Positions 1-5,353 of a stretch of 5,353 nucleotides of DNA are shown one piece after another. The stretch comes from an uncultured Mailhella sp. GTDB taxonomy: Bacteria > Desulfobacterota > Desulfovibrionia > Desulfovibrionales > Desulfovibrionaceae. Where the stretch lies: positions 1-5,353 of the forward strand of contig NZ_CAJJIC010000148.1 in the NCBI RefSeq assembly GCF_905187505.1, in the 5' to 3' direction. The notes under the pieces are model-generated. The model saw only the letters and a list, made by a program, of their open reading frames with translations, searched no databases and was not told where the DNA came from. Numbering within the stretch: position 1 is the first letter of the stretch; every line of letters starts with the position of its first letter. Position numbers and translations under genes: made by a program.

Positions 1-3000
1 GGAGACGCAGATCTGGAGGCCGACGCGGTCGCGGACGGCCTGGACGTGGGATATGATGCCTATCATTTTTCCTTTTCTACGGAGGGAGGCGAGCATATCG
101 AGGGCGGTGCCGAGGGACTCTTCGTCGAGGGTGCCGAAGCCTTCATCGAGGAAGACGGAGTCGACGCGCACGTTTCGGCTGGCCATCTGGGCGAGGCCGA
201 GGGCGAGGGCGAGGCTGACGATGAAGCTTTCGCCGCCGGAGAGGTTGCGGGAGGAGCGCACGGCGTCGGCCTGGTAGCGGTCGATGACGTTGAGGGTAAG
301 GGCTTCGGTTTTGCTGTGCACGAGCAGGTAGCGGTCGGTCATGAAGGCGAGCTGGCGGTTCGCCATGAGAATGAGTCTTCTGAATGTGAGTTCCTGGGCG
401 TAGTTGCGGAACTTTTTGCCGTCGGCGGAGCCTATGAGTTCATTGAGCGCGGCCCAGCGGCGGCAGCGGGCGTCCTGTGCCTTGCGTTTTTCTCTGAGCT
501 TTGCGGCCTGAGCCTTTTTTTCGTCGTTGGCGTTGAGCCGTTCCTGAAGGCTGCCGAGGCGTCGGAGGGCGTCTTCGCGTTCGGCGCGGGTTTGTGCGAG
601 GGCAAGTTCGGTTTCTTCGCGCGAGGGCAGGGGCAGGGTTTGCGTCTCGCGTCGGCGGGTCAGTTCTGCGGCGCGGGCGTCGAGGCGGGCGGTCTTTTCG
701 GCAAGGGTCTGCTGGGCGAGGGTGAGCGCGTCGAGCTCTTCCCTGCTCATGAGAGCGGCGCGGCAGGCGGCTTCGTCGGCAAAGTTTTCGGCCCTGAGGC
801 GGATGATGAGCGCCTCTTCCATGTCCTTCATGGCTTCGGCGCGCTGCGTCATGCGTTCGGACAGGGCGGCGGCGTCGCGGCGTGCTTCGGTCAGCGCGCG
901 GGAAGCGGCTTCGAGGTCGCTGCGTCGCGCCTCCTCCGCGTCTTCTCTGCCGTGCAGGCGTTCGGCGGCGGCTTTTTCTTCGTCGTCCACGCTGCGCTCG
1001 CCGAACAGGGCGCGGCGGGCGTCTTCCATGTCGGCAAGGTCGGCGGCGCGTTCCGTGCGGCCGGCGAGGGCGGCGTTCCATTCGCGTTCTGCGGCGTCGA
1101 GAGCCTGTGCGCCCACGGCAAGAAGCCTTTCGTGTTCGGCAAGGGACTGTCGGGCTTCCGCTTCCTGTTTTGCGAGAGCGGCGTATTCGGTGCGGCGCGT
1201 TTCAAGGGCGCGCACGGCAAGCGTGAGCTCTTCGGTACTGGCTCCCGTCTCGCCGAAGGCCGAAATGGTGCGGCACAGTTCGTCTCGGCAGGCGTCCGTC
1301 TTGCGCGTCTTTTCGGCAAGGTCCCGAACGAGCGCGGTCTTTTCCGTGCCGAGGCGCAGCGTCTCCTTTTCCGCGTTCTGTACGGCGGATCGCGCCTCTT
1401 CATGGAGTCGGCGCAGCTTCTCCGCGTCTTCGGCAAGGGCGCGTCCGGCGCTCTGCTGTGCGTCCAGCTTGTCGAGAAGGGTCGTCGCCTCGGCAAGCTC
1501 CCCGGCGGTTTCGGCGGCAAGGCGTTCCAGAACCGGCGCAAGGGCGGGCGCGCCTTCGCTGAGCGCAAGAGCCGAAAGTATCTCGTTTTCCCACGGCTCG
1601 GCCTCTGCGGAAACGGAGGAAGAGGCAAGAGCCTCGGCAGCGGCGGAGACGGCGGGCGCGCCGGAGGGCAGAGACGAGGCGTTGTTCACGGACAGGGGGG
1701 CGCTGTTCCCGTCGTTTTCGGCGGACGAGAGGCCGGTCAGTGCGCGTTTGAGCGCGGGAGAGAGGGCGGAGAGTGCCCGGCGCAGTCTGTCCGTCTGTTC
1801 GGCCGCGGCGTTTTCGGCTTCCGTGCAGGCTTCGCGCGCGTGCACGGCGTCGCTCCGGTGTCCGGCAAGGGCGGCGGTCAGCGCTTCCACGCGCGCTTCC
1901 AGCTCGCGCACGGGCTTTTGCGATTCATCCGGCAGGGCCGGGCTTTCACAGGCAAAGGGGTGATGCGTTGCGCCGCACAACGGGCAGGGCGAGCCCTCGC
2001 GCAGGCTTTTGCGCTCCTCTTCGTAGGAGCGGATTTTTGCCTCAAGCGCCAGCTTTTCCCGCAGGGCGGAAAGCTTTTCCCTGAGAAGCGCAAGGTCGCC
2101 TTCCTCCTTCTGCACGGCAAGGGCCAGCTCATGACCGCGGCTTTTCTGGGCTTCTGCGCGCAGAAGATGGGCGGTTCGGCTCTTTGCGGCGGCAAGCGCC
2201 GTTTCCAGCGCGTTTCGGCGAACGGAAAGCGTTTCGCGTCGCGAGCGGTGAAAGGCGGCATCCCTGCCGCCGAGAAGCGCGGCAAAGTTCTTTCGCGCCG
2301 CGTCCAGCTTTTCCTGCGCCCCGGCCAGCGCGCGGCTCAGCGCCTCGGCCGAGCGGCGGCATCCGGCAAGGGCGGTTTCCTGCTCGTCCAGATTCCGGGA
2401 ACGTTCGTCAAGCGCACGGCGCGTTTCCTCAAGCGCGGCTTCGTCCTCTTTGAGCAGCGAAAGGCGCGTGGAAAGAGATCCGGTCGCGTCGGACAGCGCG
2501 GCGTCGGCGGCGCGGGACTCCCGGGCCTTCGTCAGTTCGGCAAGCCTCTGCTGCGCCTTTTCGTGTTCCTGCGCGGCGGCGGACTGTTCCTTGTTCCGGC
2601 GCTCCAGCTCCGCGCGGCGGCCTTCCAGGTCTTTGTCCAGATCGGCAAGTTCGCGGCGTCGTGCGGCAAGTTCCGTATCGACGGCCCGCACCTTCTTCCA
2701 TGTTTCCCGCGCCCTTTCCACGGCGGCCTTTTCTTCGGCAAGCTCGGCCTTAGCTTCGTCCACGGCCTGCCGCCTGGCCGTTTCCTCCGCTTCAAGACGC
2801 GGCAGCTCCGCATCAAGCGCTGCCCGGCGTTCCGTATCGCGCCGCTCCTCCTCGCGTCGCAGGCTGAGCGCTTCCAGCGAAGGAGAAATCGTTGCGGCCC
2901 GGACAGCCCGCTCCAGACGCTCCTTCTGCGGCGCAAACGCCGTCGTTTCCGCGTTCAGCGCTTCCCTGTCCGCGGCAAGGCTCTGTTCGTCCCTCTCCAG

Positions 3001-3759
3001 CGCTTCGGCCTGCTCCACGCGCGCCATGTCCCCGGCTAGAGCCTCTTCCCGGCGGGCCAGCGCCTGCGCGCCTTCCGAAAGCTCGCGCTTCTCGTCGGCA
3101 AGGCCTTCCTCTTCTTCAAGAGAGAGCAGATCGCGGGCGGCAAGCTCTCTGTCCAGCTCGGCGAGCCTGAGCGCTTCTTCCCGGTTGCGCTCGTGCACCT
3201 TTTTGGAAATTTCCGTGTAGATGCCCTTGCCCGTTATCTTTTCCAGAAGCGGCGCACGCTTGTCGCCGTCGGCCAGAAGAAACGAGGCAAAATGACCCTG
3301 CGCCAGAAGCATGGATTGCGTGAACCGTGCAAAGTCCATGCCCGTGAGCTCTTCCACCCCGGCGAGCACGGCCTTGGTGTTTTCGGCAAGCGCCCGGCCC
3401 TCGCTGTCGTAAAGGCGGTGCTTCGGCTGCTGAAACTCGCCCGCCGCACGCTTTCCCGTCCGCTTCTGACTCCAGCTGCACAGGTATTCCCCGCGCATGG
3501 TGCGAAAACGAACCTCCGCAAGACATTCCGTCGCCTGCCGCGACATGATTTCGTTGCTGCTCTTGGTCACCTTGTCGAGCCTCGGCGTGGAGCCGTACAG
3601 CGCAAGGCATATGGCGTCGAGTATGGTGCTCTTGCCCGCTCCCGTGGGGCCCGTGATGGCAAAAATCCCGCCGGATTCGTATTCCGGCCCGTCAAGACGC
3701 ACGGTCCAGTCGCCGGCGAGGGAATTGAGATTGCGTATCCGAACGCTTAAGATGCGCAT
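1..3759 (-). CDS. sbcC: Exonuclease subunit SbcC (Rad50-like ATPase), 3' end cut by window edge
   Basis: SbcC is the ATPase and DNA-end-tethering subunit of the SbcCD nuclease, acting in the cytoplasm on double-strand ends and hairpins. I read 1,253 uninterrupted codons from the ATG at 3759 to base 1. Motifs in order: N-terminus MRILSVRIRNLNS; Walker A GPTGAGKST at residues 37-45; Q-loop region FTQSMLLAQGHFASFL around 146-161; a long charged Ala/Glu/Arg/Leu coiled coil from about 175; the zinc hook CPLCG with Cys592 and Cys595; a second coil to about 1110; ABC signature NLSGGESF at 1172-1179; Walker B and D-loop VFLDEGFGTLD at 1202-1212; H-loop His1238 in GIISHV. Family members are commonly near 1,050 residues, so this one is long, mainly in the coils. 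A Ser/Ala/Pro-rich stretch (about 674-745) interrupts the second arm. Probably only a few dozen C-terminal residues lie outside. The start overlaps sbcD and has a strong ribosome binding site. Identification is very secure. Confidence 0.97.
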   Translation of the reverse strand, partial: MRILSVRIRNLNSLAGDWTVRLDGPEYESGGIFAITGPTGAGKSTILDAICLALYGSTPRLDKVTKSSNEIMSRQATECLAEVRFRTMRGEYLCSWSQKRTGKRAAGEFQQPKHRLYDSEGRALAENTKAVLAGVEELTGMDFARFTQSMLLAQGHFASFLLADGDKRAPLLEKITGKGIYTEISKKVHERNREEALRLAELDRELAARDLLSLEEEEGLADEKRELSEGAQALARREEALAGDMARVEQAEALERDEQSLAADREALNAETTAFAPQKERLERAVRAATISPSLEALSLRREEERRDTERRAALDAELPRLEAEETARRQAVDEAKAELAEEKAAVERARETWKKVRAVDTELAARRRELADLDKDLEGRRAELERRNKEQSAAAQEHEKAQQRLAELTKARESRAADAALSDATGSLSTRLSLLKEDEAALEETRRALDERSRNLDEQETALAGCRRSAEALSRALAGAQEKLDAARKNFAALLGGRDAAFHRSRRETLSVRRNALETALAAAKSRTAHLLRAEAQKSRGHELALAVQKEEGDLALLREKLSALREKLALEAKIRSYEEERKSLREGSPCPLCGATHHPFACESPALPDESQKPVRELEARVEALTAALAGHRSDAVHAREACTEAENAAAEQTDRLRRALSALSPALKRALTGLSSAENDGNSAPLSVNNASSLPSGAPAVSAAAEALASSSVSAEAEPWENEILSALALSEGAPALAPVLERLAAETAGELAEATTLLDKLDAQQSAGRALAEDAEKLRRLHEEARSAVQNAEKETLRLGTEKTALVRDLAEKTRKTDACRDELCRTISAFGETGASTEELTLAVRALETRRTEYAALAKQEAEARQSLAEHERLLAVGAQALDAAEREWNAALAGRTERAADLADMEDARRALFGERSVDDEEKAAAERLHGREDAEEARRSDLEAASRALTEARRDAAALSERMTQRAEAMKDMEEALIIRLRAENFADEAACRAALMSREELDALTLAQQTLAEKTARLDARAAELTRRRETQTLPLPSREETELALAQTRAEREDALRRLGSLQERLNANDEKKAQAAKLREKRKAQDARCRRWAALNELIGSADGKKFRNYAQELTFRRLILMANRQLAFMTDRYLLVHSKTEALTLNVIDRYQADAVRSSRNLSGGESFIVSLALALGLAQMASRNVRVDSVFLDEGFGTLDEESLGTALDMLASLRRKGKMIGIISHVQAVRDRVGLQICVS

Positions 3760-4988
3760 GATTCCTCCTCGCTGTCGCGCACGGCGGCCACGGTCTCGCG
3801 AAACGCTTCCCGCAGCTCTTCCAGTTCAGGGTCTTCCGGCGCGCGCCCGGGATAGGCTTCCCGAAGCCGCCTCTCAAATACGTCTTCCACGGCCAGCTCT
3901 TCAAGGTCGTCCTGCTCGGGATCGGCATCCATGCCTTCGAGCAGAAGATGCGCGTTGCGTATGCGCAGCACTTCCAGCCTGCCGGATACGTGTTCCTCCA
4001 CGCGCCGCCGAAGCTCAGGCACGTTCTCCTCGCCGGTGTGCAGCACTTCGGCCCATACGCTCTCTCCCGTCGCCGAAAGCTCGTCGAGCCTGCGCTCTAT
4101 GGCCTCCATGTCGCCTTCCACACGCTCCAGACGCTGAAATTCCGGCACCGCCACCCCGCGGGATTCAATCTTCGCCCCGTCCGTGCTGAGAATGCGCACC
4201 TCGTGATTGCGCCGCGCCTCGTCAAAGCCCATGGCCAGCGGCGAGCCCGTGTAGCGGATGCGCTCCTCGCCGTGCACCTTCTGCGCCGCGTGCAGATGCC
4301 CGAGCGCCACATAGTCGAACGCGGCGGGAAATGCGTCGGCCTCCACCTGCCCGAGCGACCCTACGCACAGATCCCGCACCCCGTCGTCGCCGGACGTGCT
4401 GCCCCCGGCCGCAAACAGATGCCCCGTGGCAAGTACCGGAATGTCGCGCCCGGCCCGCAGCTTCTCCGCTTCCAGAGCAGCAAGACGATAGTGCTCCTTC
4501 ATGCCCTCGGCCATGAGACGGTCGCGCTCGTCCATGGCGTCGCCGTCCCTGGCCCGGTACAAGTCGCGGTCGCGCAAAAAGGGCACCGCGCATACAATGA
4601 GCTCCGTTTCCCCGTCCGCCCCGCAAAGCGCCAGAACTTCTTCCTCGGGCGCACGCGCCCGGCCCGTCACATGAACGTGCATGGACGAAAGAAGACCCGC
4701 AGGCGCGTCCAGAAACGCCGGAGAATCATGGTTGCCCGCAATGATCACTACATGACGGCACGGACTCTCCGCCGCCGTCACCGCACGAAGAAAGTCGTAG
4801 TACAGCGACTGCGTCTGCGTGCCCGGTACCGCGCTGTCAAAAACGTCCCCGGCAATGACAAGAGCTTCAATGCCCTCGCGGTAAACAAGCTCCATGAGCC
4901 ACGAAAGAAATTGACGGAACTCCTCGTGCCGCCGCCTGCCGTATAAACTGTGACCTAAATGCCAGTCCGATGTGTGAACTATCTTCAT
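3747..4988 (-). CDS. sbcD: Exonuclease subunit SbcD (Mre11-like metallophosphoesterase)
   Basis: SbcD is the nuclease subunit of SbcCD: a calcineurin-like phosphoesterase that uses two metal ions (Mn in the family) to cut DNA ends and hairpins once SbcC hydrolyses ATP. The protein is 413 aa, close to the usual length of about 400. Metal-binding motifs seen: DWH (Asp8, His10) in MKIVHTSDWHLG, GDVFD (Asp48) at 47-51, GNHD (Asn86, His87) at 85-88, GH at 189-190 (His190), and GHLH (His231, His233) at 230-233. YTGSPLAMGFDE (246-257) is also typical. The C-terminal part (about 280-400) fits the capping and SbcC-binding region. The reading frame stays open 118 codons further upstream to an ATG at 5342, but that extension runs through inverted repeats, is Pro/Arg/Gly-rich and precedes the family's normal N-terminus, so I chose the ATG at 4988. 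The gene ends with SEEESCAS, overlapping sbcC by 13 nt. No active-site residue is missing. Confidence 0.97.
   Translation of the reverse strand: MKIVHTSDWHLGHSLYGRRRHEEFRQFLSWLMELVYREGIEALVIAGDVFDSAVPGTQTQSLYYDFLRAVTAAESPCRHVVIIAGNHDSPAFLDAPAGLLSSMHVHVTGRARAPEEEVLALCGADGETELIVCAVPFLRDRDLYRARDGDAMDERDRLMAEGMKEHYRLAALEAEKLRAGRDIPVLATGHLFAAGGSTSGDDGVRDLCVGSLGQVEADAFPAAFDYVALGHLHAAQKVHGEERIRYTGSPLAMGFDEARRNHEVRILSTDGAKIESRGVAVPEFQRLERVEGDMEAIERRLDELSATGESVWAEVLHTGEENVPELRRRVEEHVSGRLEVLRIRNAHLLLEGMDADPEQDDLEELAVEDVFERRLREAYPGRAPEDPELEELREAFRETVAAVRDSEEESCAS
3764..3770 (-). promoter_or_regulatory. sbcC ribosome binding site inside the end of sbcD
   Basis: On the minus strand GAGGAGG lies 4 nt before the sbcC ATG at 3759, a near-perfect Shine-Dalgarno sequence with slightly short spacing. 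The same bases encode the last Glu codons of sbcD (GAG GAG GAA). It fixes the sbcC start and points to translational coupling: a ribosome ending sbcD would stop 13 nt inside sbcC, next to this site. Confidence 0.85.
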
Positions 4989-4989
4989 G

Positions 4990-4996
4990 CCTTCCT
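4990..4996 (-). promoter_or_regulatory. Probable sbcD ribosome binding site
   Basis: On the minus strand the purine-rich AGGAAGG sits immediately before the ATG at 4988, with its AGGA core 4 nt from the start codon. It supports the choice of MKIVHTSDWH as the N-terminus rather than the far-upstream in-frame ATG. Compared with the sbcC site it is a weaker match to the anti-Shine-Dalgarno, which would fit low sbcD expression, but that is inference. Confidence 0.6.
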
Positions 4997-5050
4997 GCCG
5001 CAGCCCTGAAAAAGCGCAGCTTCCTCCGCCGCGCCGAACGCCGCGCTCCC

Positions 5051-5080
5051 CATGTACCACGCTCCCCCGCCCCCTGTCAT
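5051..5080 (-). promoter_or_regulatory. Possible weak sigma70-type promoter for sbcDC
   Basis: On the minus strand ATGACA (5080-5075) matches five of six bases of the TTGACA -35 box. After an 18-nt G-rich spacer comes TACATG (5056-5051), which matches only three of six bases of TATAAT. Transcription would start near 5043 and leave a leader of roughly 55 nt before the sbcD ATG. The position is sensible, but the -10 match is poor and other starts, or read-through from a gene beyond the window, are equally possible. Confidence 0.22.
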
Positions 5081-5086
5081 GCAAAA

Positions 5087-5116
5087 AGGAAAGGCAGAAA
5101 ACGCAGGAAAGGCAGA
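5087..5116. repeat. 12-bp direct repeat, period 18
   Basis: The plus strand reads AGGAAAGGCAGA at 5087-5098 and again, identically, at 5105-5116, so the copies start 18 bases apart. The core GAAAGGCA occurs a third time at 5172-5179, between the two large inverted repeats. An 18-base period is not quite two helical turns. The repeats could be a regulator binding site just upstream of the possible promoter, or part of a dispersed repeat unit; nothing in the sequence decides this. Confidence 0.6.
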
Positions 5117-5117
5117 T

Positions 5118-5134
5118 CAGGGGTGCTGCCCCTG
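5118..5134. repeat. Small hairpin, 6-bp stem
   Basis: CAGGGG at 5118-5123 pairs perfectly with CCCCTG at 5129-5134 around the five-base loop TGCTG. It lies 6 bases before the first of the two larger inverted repeats and may belong to the same composite element. There is no T-tract on either side, so it is not called a terminator. Confidence 0.5.
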
Positions 5135-5140
5135 GCCCCG

Positions 5141-5163
5141 CCGGGGGAGATAATCTCCCCCGG
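5141..5163. repeat. Perfect GC-rich inverted repeat, copy 1
   Basis: CCGGGGGAGA (5141-5150) and TCTCCCCCGG (5154-5163) are exact reverse complements around TAA, making a 10-bp stem. Read as double-stranded DNA the palindrome is perfect for 11 bases on each side of a single central A. It is followed by a C-rich tail to 5170. The 29-base unit 5142-5170 recurs with small changes at 5183-5212. Confidence 0.8.
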
Positions 5164-5182
5164 GCCCCCTTGAAAGGCAATG

Positions 5183-5212
5183 CGGGGGAAATAATTCCCC
5201 CCGGGCCCCCCT
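5183..5212. repeat. GC-rich inverted repeat, copy 2 of the tandem pair
   Basis: This is a second copy of the unit at 5142-5170, starting 41 bases later, with three substitutions and one extra C. GGGGGAA (5184-5190) pairs with TTCCCCC (5195-5201) around ATAA. Relative to copy 1, a G-C stem pair has become A-T (bases 8 and 14 of the unit), so pairing is kept there, while base 15 introduces a mismatch in that register. The C-rich tail (GGGCCCCC) is retained. Confidence 0.75.
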
Positions 5213-5222
5213 GTTTCGCCTT

Positions 5223-5240
5223 GCGGCTGCGCCGCGCGGC
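5223..5240. repeat. Short GC palindromic element
   Basis: GCGGC (5223-5227) pairs with GCCGC (5231-5235) around TGC. The overlapping GCCGCGCGGC at 5231-5240 is a perfect 10-base palindrome. The two structures are mutually exclusive. Short GC palindromes arise easily in GC-rich DNA, so a role is uncertain; it could be part of a REP-like intergenic element together with the neighbouring hairpins. Confidence 0.35.
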
Positions 5241-5353
5241 GGGGTTCGTGCGGGTGCCGGATGTCGGGCTTTGAAATGGCGGGAATGGCAGGGGAAGTGA
5301 CGCAAAGGCCGGAAGGCTCGGCGGGTGCGTTACGGGCTGCAATCTCAGTGCAG

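Larger units (their letters stand above)
4989..5353. other. 365-base non-coding region upstream of sbcD
   Basis: I find no convincing gene here. Reading from sbcD outwards it holds the ribosome binding site, a possible promoter, a 12-bp direct repeat, a small G-rich hairpin, two tandem GC-rich inverted repeats and a GC palindrome. None of the hairpins is followed by a run of T on either strand, so none is a standard intrinsic terminator. The last 90 bases carry a short open plus-strand frame (ATG at 5261, open to the edge) with no clear ribosome binding site and no recognisable product. Confidence 0.7.

Noticed and set aside
1525..1740. A frameshift or foreign insertion in sbcC at the Ser/Ala/Pro-rich segment
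   Set aside because: The frame is continuous on both sides, base composition is like the rest of the gene, and no flanking direct repeats were seen. A natural linker is the simpler reading.
722..1963. A 413-codon plus-strand frame, and a similar one at 2450-3220
   Set aside because: Both are Ser/Arg/Ala-rich low-complexity translations opposite the sbcC coiled coil. They are shadows in another frame without start signals or domains.
46..3039. A 997-codon open frame on the plus strand
   Set aside because: It is the codon-aligned antisense of sbcC. It stays open only because sbcC uses no TTA, CTA or TCA codon from residue 242 on; its plus-strand stop at 3037-3039 is the complement of a CTA Leu codon at residue 241. 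The product is Gly/Arg/Phe/Ala-rich with no domain, as expected of antisense to a GC-rich coiled coil.
3948..4946. A 332-codon plus-strand frame opposite sbcD
   Set aside because: It lies entirely antisense to sbcD, shows no recognisable domain, and is rich in Arg, His, Val and Pro as expected from complementing a GC-rich gene.
5141..5201. Intrinsic terminators at the GC-rich inverted repeats
   Set aside because: Stems are strong, but neither strand has a run of T after them; C-rich or mixed sequence follows on both sides.
5141..5212. A short CRISPR array
   Set aside because: There are only two repeat copies, separated by a 12-base gap, and each is itself an inverted repeat with a C-rich tail. 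No third copy and no cas gene is visible.
4989..5342. In-frame upstream extension of sbcD to an ATG at 5342, giving 531 aa
   Set aside because: The extra 118 residues are Pro/Gly/Arg-rich, cross both inverted repeats, and lie before the invariant family N-terminus MKIVHTSDWH, which has its own ribosome binding site.

Overview
The window is a GC-rich bacterial segment with one clear functional unit, both genes on the minus strand: sbcD (4988 to 3747) followed by sbcC (3759 to beyond the left edge). Together they encode the SbcCD (Mre11-Rad50 type) DNA end-processing complex. The strong G/C bias at third codon positions, the sbcD-then-sbcC order and the G-rich hairpin repeats upstream would suit a GC-rich proteobacterium. 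A Desulfovibrionaceae-like host is my guess from the style of the proteins and repeats; no marker gene proves it.

Layout, in the direction of transcription (right to left): 5353-4989 is a 365-base stretch without a convincing gene. It holds a possible weak promoter, a 12-bp direct repeat, a small G-rich hairpin, two tandem near-identical GC-rich inverted repeats with AT centres, and a short palindromic element. sbcD (413 aa) carries the full set of metallophosphoesterase motifs. It overlaps sbcC by 13 nt, and the sbcC ribosome binding site is formed by the last Glu codons of sbcD, so the two are almost certainly co-transcribed and probably translationally coupled. sbcC is open for 1,253 codons and cut by the window edge. 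Walker A, Q-loop, CPLC zinc hook, ABC signature, Walker B/D-loop and H-loop are all readable, so probably only a few dozen C-terminal residues are missing.

How they work together: in the known family, SbcD supplies the Mn-dependent nuclease and SbcC supplies the ATPase head plus a long coiled coil ending in a zinc hook. The complex opens hairpins and processes double-strand ends, including protein-blocked ones, at replication forks.

I see no mobile element, CRISPR array, tRNA, rRNA or new defence system. The points worth a second look are the paired hairpins upstream of a hairpin nuclease, the long asymmetric SbcC arms with a low-complexity Ser/Ala/Pro linker, and a marked drift of synonymous codon use along sbcC.
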